A stretch of 64,000 bases of DNA from Chaetorhynchus papuensis (taxonomy: Eukaryota > Chordata > Aves > Passeriformes > Rhipiduridae): NCBI GenBank assembly GCA_013396525.1, contig VWYX01000615.1, positions 6,870-70,869 on the forward strand, written 5' to 3'. Shown piece by piece: positions 1-12,000 of the stretch. The stretch's first letter is position 1. Each line of letters starts with the position of its first letter. Below the pieces are notes generated by a model. That model did not search any database, had not been told where the DNA came from, and saw only the letters and a list, made by a program, of their open reading frames with translations. Both the position numbers and the translations under genes were made by a program.

Positions 1-300
1 CCGGGCGCCGCACGGGGCGGCGGGAAATGGCCGCTCGGCCGGGCCGTCGCGGGGCCGTCGCGGAGCGCTCGGCAGCGGGGCTGCGCCGAGCCCGCCGCGG
101 GTCGGGCCGCGGCCGCCCTGTGGGGCCCGCGGTGGGTGCGGGACCCCCGGCGGGGCTGCGGCGATCACGTTGGCCGTAGGAGTGCGGGGCATCCACCCCT
201 CCGGCAGAGCCGGGTCCCCCGTCACGGACCGGCTTGGTCCCGGCCCCGCTGGCGCGGGGCTGCCTTTCGGGGTGAGGTTTCCGCAGCTCTCCCAGTAAGG
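1..300. promoter_or_regulatory. CpG island at window edge, likely promoter/first exon of neighbouring gene
   Basis: The first 300 bases are extremely GC-rich and packed with CpG dinucleotides, unlike anything in the next 15 kb. There is an E2F-like TTTCCCGC (minus strand, around 23-30) next to a GCCAT element. No open frame with a start codon is convincing here. A CpG island of this density normally marks a promoter and 5' UTR. Which gene it serves, and its direction, cannot be read from the window. In mammals the gene lying 3' of MYH9 beyond the APOL cluster is RBFOX2, whose 5' end faces MYH9, so it is a candidate by synteny only. Confidence 0.6.
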
Positions 301-478
301 AATTGAGGCGAATCTGGGGTGATGGGTACTGGCTGGAACCCCCGCTTCAGGAGCATCCAGCAGCAGGGGATGTGCTGCCCAGCTCCGTAGCTCCGTATCC
401 CTGCTCAGCACAACCTCACATCACCCTGCATTGTGTTCTTTCCGGCCGTTTCCAGGCCTCCTCCCTTCACCTCGCTCC

Positions 479-522
479 AGGGCTCACCTCACAGTCCCAG
501 AGGGCTCACCTCACAGCCCCAG
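479..522. repeat. 22-bp tandem duplication
   Basis: Two adjacent 22-base units starting AGGGCTCACCTCACAG differ at a single position (T versus C). It is a local direct duplication with no visible function. Confidence 0.85.
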
Positions 523-596
523 AGCACGTCTGATTTCTTGAGAAAGGGGCTGCACTCGTTTCCTGTCCCTGATGGCCTCCATGGGTTTCTCCTGCA

Positions 597-646
597 CTTA
601 TATACATATATTTATCTCCATCTCTATCTATCTATATATATATCTC
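597..646. repeat. TA/TCTA-rich microsatellite
   Basis: Alternating TA, TATC and TCTA units form a simple-sequence tract that is likely to vary in length between individuals. Confidence 0.8.
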
Positions 647-2184
647 CTCATTTTTTCTGTTTCATATGACTTCCAACCAGATGGAGACGCCAGTCTGCAA
701 GAACCCAAAGCCTGTTTATCAGCTGTTTTGTGTGTCTCCACGTTTTTGATCTTGAGGAACAAATTTGGAATCCTCAACCAAAACATAAAGTTGATTTTAT
801 TATGTTATTTTATTATTTTACCAGCTGCTATCTGGTAGCACTAAGGACAATGTCTGCTCTAGAATGAGGAAGGCATAGGCAGCCTGTATTATCCTGAAAG
901 TAGTCTGGAAGCCATGGCAACTTGATGGAGAACTAATCCACTGATCATAATACAAATCTGCGGTTGGCTTGATTATGGGATGGCAATGACACTCTACTTC
1001 TGCCTCCAAACTAAAAATGGAGGTGGTTGGTGTGAGTCAATGCACACTGAGGAAGCCTTTCTTGAATTTTCTAATATCACCACGTGCAACAAAGCCTGGG
1101 GACCAGTGAGATTATCTTTCTTGTTCCTTAGTCCCTGTACATGCTACATCTGTTGATTTTCATGAAATTATAGAGCCTTTGGTTTTGAGTGACAGTTACC
1201 ATACGTGACTCCAGTCTTCCCTTACACCACATTTTTTCTAATCCAAAAATAGTTTTCAAGACCACGTTGAAAGCTATTTTAAGTGGTATGTTTTGTGCTG
1301 AGGTGCCAGCTTGTCTCCTCCAGTGACGGGGGAAATCTCTTTTTTCAAAATGATTACAAATCCCCACGGAGTGGCAGGCACCCAGAAGACAATTACATGC
1401 AGCTTTTGTCTGCTCACCCACCAAGGGTAAACACATGTCTCATTCATCTTGACTGGGTTTGATAAAATGAGCCAGACTGTCAAACAACATGGAAGGAACG
1501 TGTTCAGTCCACTCTTGGCTTGGAAAGAAGCTGAATTTCTCATGACTGGGATGCTGCTCATACAGAGAAAAGCAGCATTCGTGTATTTGTTTTTTCACCC
1601 TGATTTTGACAAGGGGTTCTACGTGAAGGGTCCAGGTTAAGGTAGTGCCTGTGAGGAGCTGCAGAAGGTTTCAACCTTCAGACAAGTTAGGAATAAACAA
1701 TTTGGAAATAAATTTGTATGTCCACTTGGGAGCACTCCTCTCACTGTGGTAACTGAGTGTCTGTCTGATGCTTCCCTTGAGGATATCAAAGAAAGGAGTT
1801 GCTTTATGGTGCCCAGCCTCCATTTTTCTCTTCACCTTCTCCTAACCCCATTTCCACCATCTCCTGCCACGCAGTTGCCAAAGTGCCAGTGCCAGTTCTC
1901 CCTTGTATCCTATGTGCACACAGTCTGCGCTGCAGAGCAGCTCCTCCTGGCAGAGCTGGCAGTGCCATAGGCACGTCCCTTGGCAAGGCGTTTTCGGCTG
2001 CCTGTGGTCTGCAGCCTGCCAGGGGAGGAGCCGGGACCACCACGGAGCACAAAGTACCCTCAGTTGCGGTGCAGGTGAACAGAGGTGAGGGGGGCACTGT
2101 GCCCTCCTACCAAAGTGACCTGCAGCTGCCACCGCCATGCTCTGCGCCACTGGGAGCTTTCTGACATTGCTGCCGTGTTACTGC

Positions 2185-2400
2185 GTATTACTATTTATCC
2201 AGCACTTTCCATTTCCTCTTAAAATAAGATTAGTTAATTTATCTTCATGGTACGTTTGTGGGATAGGTATTATCTCCATTTAACAGATGGGAATGAGGCA
2301 TTCCTGAAGTCACAAAAAAGCTTTTGAGCTGAGACACAATCTTAATCCGTTGATTTCCTTTCACACAACCCAGCTGCCTTTTAGGTATTTGTGTGTGACA
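2185..2400 (+). mobile_element. Ancient MIR-like (CORE-SINE) fragment
   Basis: The stretch TATTATCTCCATTTAACAG (about 2269-2287) followed by GATGGGAATGAGGCA resembles the conserved core of MIR SINEs (TATTATCCCCATTTTACAG, then a GA-rich stretch ending GAGGC). The upstream part (TATTTATCCAGCACTTTCC) and the downstream CACACAACCCAGCTG also fit the MIR order. The copy is diverged and partial. The call comes from remembered consensus, not from an alignment. Confidence 0.45.
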
Positions 2401-5400
2401 TCTGAGACATACTAAACAGACAGCTGACTCCTCTGTTAACCCTTCCACTGCTGCACAGCGCTCCTGCCAAAGGCTCCTGTGTGCTGTGATTTCGTGGAGG
2501 AGTTTGCAGAGTGCTCACCAGTGCTTTGTCTTTGACAGATCAAAGAGAGGCAATCCTAAGAAATGCTATCCTTGCAGAAAGCTCCCAAAAGCTGGCATGA
2601 AGAGTGTATCTTTCCTGAACAGATTCACATAATTTTAGAATAAAATTGTGGTGGTTTCCTCCCCCCTGAAGGATACCTTCTGAAGAGGTTCCTTGGAGAA
2701 ACACATGCTGGTGTCTCCCACTGGACTGGAGATCAGGTGACATCAGGATGCCAGGTGTGAAACATCTATGGAAGTTCAAAGGGCTGGGTCCCAGAACGTG
2801 CTTGAATGGAGCAGAGGCAGTGACTCAGGCAGGTTCTAAGGCACAGGCATGAAGAGAGGCACAAACTCAGTTATTAGTCTTTGGCCCAAAGGCATAGAAA
2901 TCATTCCAAGACACTTCAAAGCAAATCTCTCCTCCCCCACCATCACAACTGAGAACTGTTTCTTGCTGCTTCCATCATCTACACACGATGTCTCACCCTG
3001 CTCACCAGCTCCCTCTTGCCCTTTCAGCCTCCAGCAGCTTTTTTCCTCTCCTTCATGGAGGATTTTGTCTCTCTGCTAAGCAGGTCAGGTGGGATCTAGT
3101 GCCTTGCCCAACCCTGCTCATTCCTGCTGTTTCTGTCCAGTCGGACAAACCTCTGAAGCCAAATGCTCTTCCTCCTCACAGCAGCGCTCCCACAGGTAAT
3201 GAAGTGCTGCCAAGGTAAAGTTTCAGCCTGGACTTTGGTCCTGGTTTTGCAGGAAGCGGCGCTGGAGCTTTCCGTAGTAATGAGTGTGGGTAAATGTTTC
3301 TTCTTCCTTATCTCAGGCCAGCAATTTGCTACAAAATTTTACCCAGCAGAAGCTGCCTTTTCTTGTAACCAATTAGCACACAGCTAAAAATACATAACCT
3401 AAGTAAGCAAAATCCAAAGACCTTGTCACCTGGCCCAAACCATGTGCCAGGAGGATGCCAGTGCCCAAGCAGCGGCAGGATGCCAATGTCAATATATCAC
3501 TGTGACGCAGAGGTGCTGGCAGCTGTCAGTCACTGGCTCAGCACCCACAATGCACCCGCTTTTTTCCCAGTGCCACCTCTTGCACTGAGGACACCTGGCT
3601 TCAGCAGACACCTCCAAGCACCTCGGCACTCCAGCAAGGCAGCAGTGTCAGCAGCTGGGAAACTAACAGAGAGCTCAAAGCAAAGCTTTCCTGACTCATT
3701 TTCCTGTTTCCTGCAAACTTCGCTGCAGCACATTTGTTGTTGCTGTTTGCTTGCTCCGTGGTTCTGTGGGGCATCAGGCTGTACAGCAGGTCTGGCATTT
3801 TAGGTGTCCTGATGCTGCTGAAGCAGGATGGCACCTGCAGCACAGATGCAGATACCCGCACGGATGCAATTAGCATAGAAATGCCATCTGCCTGCACTGC
3901 TTATGCCTGGGGGATAGGGAATAAAGTAGGTCCTTCAGCACTTCTAACATGAAAGGGCATCCCACTATATCCCAACAAGGTATAATAGCAGAAAGGCGTG
4001 TGAAGAGCATATCTGGGAGATGAAATGTCTCTTGTTTCCCTGTTGAGATGGCAGGGCTGACTACTTAAATAAGACCAAGATAAACAATTTGAGCCACAGA
4101 GGTACCACAGGGTACCTCCCTTCATGGGGGCACAGACCAGAAGAAGAAAAACCTTATTGGCTGTCCCCCACCTGCTGGGTGCCAGAGATGCAGTACTGGG
4201 GAAGTACCTGGCACTTACTCCCCTCGGCTGCCTGTCATGAGTGAGCCAGAGGCTGCTGAAGGCTGGAGCCCACATCAGTGGGCCAGCAGTGGTGGCTGTT
4301 GATGCAGTCCTCCAGTGGCCTGGCTGCACATCTCTGGCAGTGTCTCTGAACCACCTCAGGGTTGTGCCACACTCTCCTCTCTCAGACACGAGTCTGCAGC
4401 AGCCTGACATTACTGTTCAGTTTACCCAGGCACACAGACAGAGTACGAATCACTATTTGCAACTGTGCATTTCCAAATAGGCTGGAGGCCGCACAGCTTG
4501 AGAAGGGCAAATGCCCTGCTGGAGGCAACATTCAATCCTGGTGTAACAGGCAGATAGAGCAAAGGACAAAGCAAAACGTTCTCTGTGGTGGCTGGGCACG
4601 TCATGAAACAGAACGGGAGTTATCATGTAATTCCTGCTCATTTTCAGTGAAGCACCCTGTTTATTAGGGCCCTTTAGCTACAACTCAATTTACTACATGG
4701 CTGATCTCTGGAGTCGAGGCTGATTCTTCCTCCCTAATTGGTTTATTGAAAAGCTTCTGAAAGTGCATTCTTACACACAAAATGCCAAACTAAGCTGGTT
4801 CTTAACAGGGCTCACTGCGCAAGAGGAGCCGTCTCCCAGCGCAGAGAATAGCTTGCGGATATTTTCTGCTGCAATCTCGGTATCACCTTTCACTTCTGTG
4901 ACTGATTCAGGGATAAAGAAAGGGTGTGTGGTTGAAGCTGGCCCACACCCTGATGTTTCCCAGCTGTTCAAGCCTTCCCCTGAGACATCCGCCATCTGTG
5001 CAAATTACAACAGCATGAATTACGCCTCGGGATCCAAGCCACAGAAGTGTTTCCAGGATTGCTCCAGCTTTTCACTATTCCAAACATTTTGCAGGTCCCT
5101 CCTCTGCTGCTGCTAAAGTTTTAGCTCTTTGTATCTGCCACGCTCACAGTTTTCCAGTTCCATTCCTTATGTTTTCCTTGGTCTCAACTTCCAACTGAAA
5201 TTTCCACGTGTCCCCTCGTACTTACTCAACTTTCCAGATCGCGGCACATCCATTATAGATGACTCCACCTGCTGGCTATCCAGCGGTCCAGCATTCGCAT
5301 CACAGGGACTGTGAGACACAGTACTACTTGCTCACATAAGCGGGACTCCAAAATCGTGCCCTGAGATTGTACATTTGCTGTAAAAGATGATCGATTTTCC

Positions 5401-5571
5401 TTCGTGCAGAAAAGTGCTCTGTGAATTTATGGTAACATTGTACCAATAAGCACTTGCAATCTGATTTTACCCTTCCATAATGCTATTTGCTGCTGATACA
5501 GCACAGATTTGATATAAGATTTGAAAACATACTTTTCCTTTTTTTTTTTTTTCCAGTGTGATTTCTCCACT

Positions 5572-5581
5572 CTAAAAATAG
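5572..5581 (+). promoter_or_regulatory. MEF2-type motif
   Basis: CTAAAAATAG is a perfect match to the MEF2 consensus YTAWWWWTAR. A near-CArG sequence, CCATATTTAG, lies at 6414-6423. Whether either is bound cannot be told from sequence; both sit about 9-10 kb beyond the MYH9 poly(A) site. Confidence 0.3.
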
Positions 5582-6092
5582 TTACTGCCTCTTTGGCTTC
5601 AGATCCAAATTAGAAAACGGTGGTAAAGCACAATAAATACTCTGTATAGGAGCCAAGAGGATATTTTTAAAGTAAGTCAACCTCCAGTTTGTAAAGAAAA
5701 CCCCCCATATATGCTACCTCTGCATAAATATTCAGATTTCATATAAACTCCCGATGCGTGCGGGCACACAGAGCCAGCTGGGTCAAGGCAACTGACTCTG
5801 CAAGAGCCCGAAGAAATCCTTCGCTTGTGATTCAGCGTGACATTTAAGCACTTGCTTAACTTTAAGCATGAGAAATATCATTGCAATCAATGGGGTTATT
5901 GACGTGCTCGTGGACAAGGCGAGGACTCTGGTGCCTGTGCCTTGCACACATCCAGAGCAGCTCTGCAAGTCGCAGGCAGGGAAGCTGCCTACATCTGTCT
6001 CGGAACACATCCGTCTGCCCTGCTGATTGCCAGTGCTCTCCTATCCCCAAGAAGATGAAATTATTTCAAATGCAATTTGTAGCCGCCCTTGG

Positions 6093-6111
6093 AAAAAAAA
6101 AAAAAAAAAAA
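6093..6111. repeat. Poly(A) run, 19 bases
   Basis: An uninterrupted A-run. I do not recognise a retrotransposon body in front of it, so it is listed as simple sequence. Confidence 0.8.
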
Positions 6112-7221
6112 GGCTAAGCCTCTCGCCCGCAATCGTCCGAAATCCAGACAACACATAATCCACTACAGGAAATATAAATGCCTAATGCAATTTTATAGGC
6201 AGCTGGAGGGTGCCAAGTTTGCTAGCCCACACAATAGGTTGCGGATTTCTCTGTGGAAAACAAACAAAAAAATAAAACTAACAAAAAAAACCAGGCGGGG
6301 AGAGGGCTGGACTATAGCTCCCCTCAGTGATCCTCAAACCTTGGGAACTTCAGCTGTGGCTGCTGGCAAGAAGGGGCCGCTAATCCCGCAGTCTGTAGCA
6401 ACCAGAAACACAGCCATATTTAGTCATGTTTTCCAGCCCCTTCTCCTATTCCTGCCTGCTGAACAGCCATTTGGAAGGTGATCAGGGCTCGAGATTCAAA
6501 GCAAAATGAAACGTTACCAGCCCGTGCAAAATTCCGAAAGGGATATCCACAGCTCTGCGAAGCTGATGATAAAACCGTGGTGGAAATCCCTGCCTGAGTG
6601 ACACTGGAGCTGGCTGGGGATACCAGCCCTGTGCTGCAGGGTCTGGCTGACCCAGAAATCAGCTTTATGACTCAGGATTACCATCTCATGCTGGCCACTC
6701 CCTCCAGAGACTTGCCTCTGACTTTATTAATACCACTTTTCTTCATGCAACTTGCACTCAGATGGAGTTTAGGTGGTTTGGGTGACGTGGGTTAAATATG
6801 GAACGGGGAAATCACCGTAGTCTCCCAAGTAAGTGCTATAAATTCCAGCAATTTACAACAGCTGGAAGCAGTCTGAGTGCATTCTTCAGCAGTGAGAATG
6901 CACAGGTAGGGCACCCAAATAAATGTAATTGTGGTACGGGGCTATAACCATGCCATTCTGGAGGAGTCGCTGCAGTTTTATCTCCTGGACCTGCTTATAC
7001 TGATTTTTAAAGTCTTTTTCTCCCCTATCAAGGGGATTTCCATTTTCCAGCCACCAGCCTGTTTGGGTGCCCCAGCTGTACAGCTCTTACCTCATACACT
7101 TACCAAATACACTTTGTATTTGACCTCAACACTGAGTTTCCTCAGTTTGCTGGATGTATTTAGAAGTTACTTACAAACCTCCTGTGACAGATTTTATGCT
7201 GGATAAACATCCTCGTTCTAC

Positions 7222-7322
7222 TTGATGCAGACCCACACACACATGGCAGTTTAAGCCCATATATAAGCGTATATACACGTGCATGCTCACACACAAACAC
7301 TCGTGTGCACACACATACACAG
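7222..7322. repeat. CA-rich simple sequence
   Basis: Repeated ACACACACA blocks are interspersed with ATATA and GTGTGC segments. It is a degenerate CA microsatellite. Confidence 0.65.
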
Positions 7323-8002
7323 AAGGGTTTAAGAAAGCCTCAGCACTGCTCTTTTCTGCTCCTCCAGGGGCTGCTGTCTGCAGGCTGCTCACCCCTCATC
7401 CCCTTCATCGGTGCCTCTCCCAGGGCCTTCATCTCTTCCAGCTGCTCGCCCTGCCCGGAGGGGGCTGCTCTGGCCGCCCACCGCCAGGCACGGTGCCAGA
7501 TGCTGGGTCCCAAGGCAGCCTCCTGGGACCTCCCACAGCCTCCTGCTGTTAAAAAGTCGCTGGGGATCTGGGGGCACATCCTCCACTTGCATCTCCTGTG
7601 CAACTTCCCGCTGGCCTGGACCGATGGGAACCCAAGCCTGGATGCGTGGGGGGACAGGAGCCGTCTGTCCCCACCGCCACTCCCCCACCAGCATTCCTGA
7701 GCCTGCTCCAGCAGGCCGGCCCCTTGGAGTTGCTTCCCCGCCCGGCATCCCCCAGCCCTCTGCTTTTGTGATTTGTCTTTTCCTCCCCTTTACTGCTCCA
7801 GGAACTTTCCCTTGGGAGACATTAGTAGGGGAAAGGAGAGGAGGAGAAATGAGAGCCAGAAGATCAGATTGTGAGCAGGAACGAACTCACCCCTCCACTG
7901 CCAAAACCTCATTGAAGGCTCCAGAGCTACCAGGAGTGTGAGCCCGCAAGCCAAGGGCTCACTGCCCTGCCTCTGCTCAGCCCTGTTCTTCCCCACTGAG
8001 GT

Positions 8003-8046
8003 CTCTGCAGCATACCCCAAATCCCTCTGCAGCATCCCCAAAATCC
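8003..8046. repeat. 22-bp tandem duplication
   Basis: Two neighbouring 22-base units beginning CTCTGCAGCAT and ending AAATCC are nearly identical. It is similar in length to, but unrelated in sequence from, the duplication at 479-522. Confidence 0.75.
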
Positions 8047-8993
8047 CTGCTCGGGCTGCCCATGGCCGTCCTGTGTCACTGAGCCCAGAGCTCTGCTAGC
8101 ACAGACATCAGGCCAGGTAATCCCTTCCATAAACTGCTCAAGCTCCAACTAAAACCACTGTTAAAGCAGTTTCCAGCTCCTCCATGGCTGTGGGGCAGCT
8201 GCTTTAGAATTAGTTTACAGCAAAGCTCTCCCTTTCACATAAAGCTATTACCAAGCTGCTGCTTTGTTTTAAAGCAATCCCCTCACGCTGTCAGCGCTGT
8301 GCTGTGACCGAGTGCCAGCTTAGGTGTCGCAGCACCAAACCTATCAAAGACAGGCCAAAAAAATAAACTTCCCTCAAGTGCTTTAGCACTCAAAGGATAC
8401 CTGAGAGCTGTGGGATCCCCAGCCCTCAGGAACAAGCCCCTGCTGCAGCGTGCAGCCAGTAATCACATTTCATCCTGGCACAGACAAATTCCTTGTGCAC
8501 TTCCTCCCTGCCGCCGAGCGCAGCACGCTCGCCCCGGAGAGCGAATTATAATCAAGCTCAGCAGGGCTCATAATCAACACAGGTAAGTACACACCGAGTC
8601 TTGCTGTGCTTCGGAAATAAATAAGGCAGCTCCCTTCACCTGCTCTATCGCTGTTAATTCATTTCTTTCCTCCAGCTCTCAACCCACGAGAAATTTCTTC
8701 AGCTGAAACCATTCTTCATTAGTTCTCTGAGATACTTAATTGTTAAACGCATCCCAGTCCATCAGTCACAGCTGGTATTCTCCATCCACACTTTCCACGC
8801 CATCCTCTAAGGAAGTAATTTAGCAGCAGGATCCTACCAGATCTACCAGATACTCATGTCCCCAAATTTTACTTTTTTTTTTTTAAGAGGACAGAAGTTT
8901 AAATTGCAGAGCAGGAATTGCCATGAACACTTATTTTCTCTGAAATGTTGTGCTGTGACTGACTCTGGCATCAAAGGATTTGCTGGGTAGTTC

Positions 8994-9039
8994 AGAAAAG
9001 ACAGGAGAGGAGAAAAAAGAGAAAAAAGAGAAAAGACAG
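8994..9039. repeat. Purine-rich (GA) tract
   Basis: About 45 bases on the plus strand are nearly all purine, with repeated GAGAAAAAA units. Confidence 0.7.
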
Positions 9040-12000
9040 TAAATATTTTATCTATTCACTGCTCAAGAAAACCAGAAAGCAGTAGCATCAAAACCACGTG
9101 GGAGCAATCCCTGGCACAGCAACCACCCAGGTTAGCAAGAGAGGCTGTGCCAGTTGCAACAGAAAAAGAAAAGGCAGAATCCAAAGCTAAGCAGGTAAAG
9201 GGAAAAAATTATGTCAGAGCAAAATTTTCCCGCCTGTGCAACCCATCTCTGCTGCTTGGTTTGCTCTCCCCCGGCAACTCACACAGGACAGGTCAGCCCT
9301 GCCCACACCAGATGTGTCCCCAGTTTCAGCAGAGTGAGGAGGACACAGGGCTGGGAGACCTGGGAGCAGCTGTGTGTGATCTTCCCCAGCGAAGGTCCCT
9401 GGGCAGTGGCAATCAATTTACCCCCAGCCTAAAGAGGAGCCTAAGGGCCTCTTTTTTAGCAGCAGGAGTGGGGTTACCTGCCTGCACAGAGGTGGGGGCC
9501 CTGTTGGGCAGGCGGGAGTGTTGCTGGGGTCAGCTGGAGGATTCTCAGGGAATCTCTGACCTGTGCTGGAGGAAATCGAGTGCAGAAGGGAGCTGTGTGC
9601 TCTTCTGGCTGGCCCTAGGGTGGATGAAAGTCCAGCTAGCCCGCTACAATTCACAGGGAGCGCTCTCTGCCTCGGTGGGCTGTCCCAGCAAGCAGGACTG
9701 TGACCAAGAGGCGCGCCATGGGCTCCCACCCGAGCACCTCTCACCCTTCTGCAGCACAGCCCAGGCTCTGCCCGCCCAGGAGGAGAGCGCTGGCACTCCC
9801 AGTGCCGGCTCTTCCCGCCACGGCGCCTGCTGGGAGGTGTTTGCTTATTCCACCCCGGTGGCCAGGAAAAGGCTTTGTTTGACAGGGGAAAGTGGAGCCA
9901 GCTGCCCACAGCAGCGCTGCTGCCCACACACACCTTGCCAGCAGAGAAATGAGCCTGGGGAGCCTCCCACCAGCACTGCCCGAGTGCCTCCCAACTTCAT
10001 GGCAGCCTGCAAACACGGATTAACTTTCTTGGGAAATGACAGAATCCAGCTCATGCTCTCTGTTAGGAGTGAATGTCCCATGACAGTTTATTTTAATCGT
10101 CTTGCTGCTTTTAATAGTTCGTGGCAGTGTCGTGAGGCTCTCCTGCTGGGCAAGCCATAGGTACTGCAGCCCTACGGGGAGCAGGCATCCTCCAGCACAG
10201 CTCACAGAGGTGCCAGGGGAATGCAGAGGGAAGATTCTGGGGGACTGATCTGCCAGATCCTGGACAGCAGAGCAGGGAACAACTGCTCTGTCCACCCAGG
10301 GGATCAGGACCTTGAAATCTTGCTTTGGAGAGAGGCTGCTTTGAGATGATCCTGCATGATAATCCTGGGCACAGCTCTTCCCCTGCCACACCCCATGTCC
10401 ATGGAATGAGTGCCCACTTCCTCACTCCATCACATACCTCTTTGCTCCCTGGTTATGGCAGAGGAACCACAGAGAAGCTGCTATCTGGTCTCCCTCTGTG
10501 ATTTTCTCCCTAATCCCCTTTCATCCTCTGCCCAAAGCAAACAAGTCAGGTCCCTTCACGGGGATGTGTTGCCAGGCTTGGCTCATCCTCGGTGTCCCTC
10601 TACAGCTGTGCTGTGTTTAGGGCTGTGCCATACCCTGTGAGAGGACCAGCCCTGCAGGCCACGCTGCACATGGTGACACATCCTTGTCCATTGGAATGCT
10701 GGTCCCATCCACATCCTGACACTTGCACTGGTGGCAGTGGGGCTGCCTGCTCTGCACCAGTCAGCCCCACAAATGCAGGTGCTGGGCCCAGCCCCGCTGG
10801 CTTTTCTGCTCAAGCAGCTCTGGTGCAGGCAAACGACCTCTGAGGTAGGTGGGGCTTTACTCCCGGTGTAATTTCCTCCTACGCTGTAGAGATACTCTGT
10901 GTTATCCTCCAGTGCAGCAGGGCTGCCAGCTGTGCTGGCCATCCCTACTCTGAACCAAATTCCTTGGCTGCAGCACAGAGGGGAGCACTTCCCTTAGCAA
11001 AGGAGAGGTCTTGGGATGCAGATAAATCCCCTCCAGCCTCACAGCAGAGGCCTGAATAAACACAGACAGCACAAACCTGGCACCTTTCCTCGTGTGGGGT
11101 CCCGCTGCAGTTTAACTGCGGATCCCGGCTGGAGCGTAAGCCGTGTCCTTGAAGTCGCCTCCCAGAAACTTCCCAGGTGAGAGGGAAATGGTGAGCTGAG
11201 CTTCAAGCAAAAGCTGATCAAGAGCTTTATCCGTGCCTTACCCACAAGGACAAATCAGGGGCAAGACAGCCGGGTGCCTCGTGCTTCCGAAAGTGATGAG
11301 CTGGCGAGCTGTGAGCTGCACAAGCACATCGACAGCCCACAGGATCAAAAGCCTGCACAGCAAATTGGGCTGTGTTACCCCATTAAAACCTGTTTTGGCT
11401 GTGCTGATATCCTCAGCTTCAAAGCCTGCTGCAGTTCCTAGCGACGACATTTTAATACTCAGGCAAGCGGAGAGCCTCGCCTGAGGCTGGAGCCGGTCTC
11501 TCCTCCGGAGCTGAGCTCCTTGCACCTGCACCAGCCACCAGGGAAGCTTTGGGAGGCAGAAACGGGGTCTGAAAGAGCCAGCTCCAACCCAGGATGGAAT
11601 TGGCAGCACGGACATGGTGCATGCAGCCCCCATGGGCTTCTCAGCTCCCATGGGGAAGTGCTGAGAAGGAAACGAAACAAGCTTTCAACACATGCCCACT
11701 GGCCTGGGCAGCCTGCATCCATCCAGCAGCTTGCAGGGCTGGGAAGTCTTACCAGGGTCCTCTCAAATCCCAGGGACAGCCCAGGACTGAGTAAAGCATC
11801 TGGAAGGGAAGAACCTAGGCTAGGAGAAAGGATGCTTCCCTTGCTGCTGCACCAGGAACGCCCCAGTGCCAGGAGTTTGGGGGAGGAAAAGTGAAAGGTG
11901 GGCTCAGCTCTGGTGCGATGCTGTTTCTTTATAAGGCAACACAGGGAGATGTTTCCCTGGATACAGTGGGAATGAAAAGCAGGAAGTTCCTTTGATCACA

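Larger units (their letters stand above)
301..5300. other. Intergenic region, no gene recognised
   Basis: I found no exon with splice sites or recognisable protein here. Open frames are short, overlap on both strands and look random. The contents I can name are a 22-bp tandem duplication (479-522), a TA/TCTA microsatellite (597-646) and a MIR-like SINE (about 2185-2400). Confidence 0.6.
5301..9000. other. Intergenic region with AT-rich motifs and simple repeats
   Basis: No gene is recognised. The region contains a T-run (5539-5552), a MEF2-type motif (5572-5581), an A-run (6093-6111), a CA-rich stretch (about 7222-7322) and a 22-bp tandem duplication (8003-8046). Homeobox-like TAAT/ATTA motifs cluster around 8545-8580, which is only suggestive. 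Confidence 0.55.

Noticed and set aside
9147..10160. A 337-codon open frame on the plus strand 3' of MYH9
   Set aside because: It begins with GTG, not ATG, has no recognisable domain, overlaps other long frames on both strands, and lies in GC-moderate DNA where stops are rare. It is probably chance.
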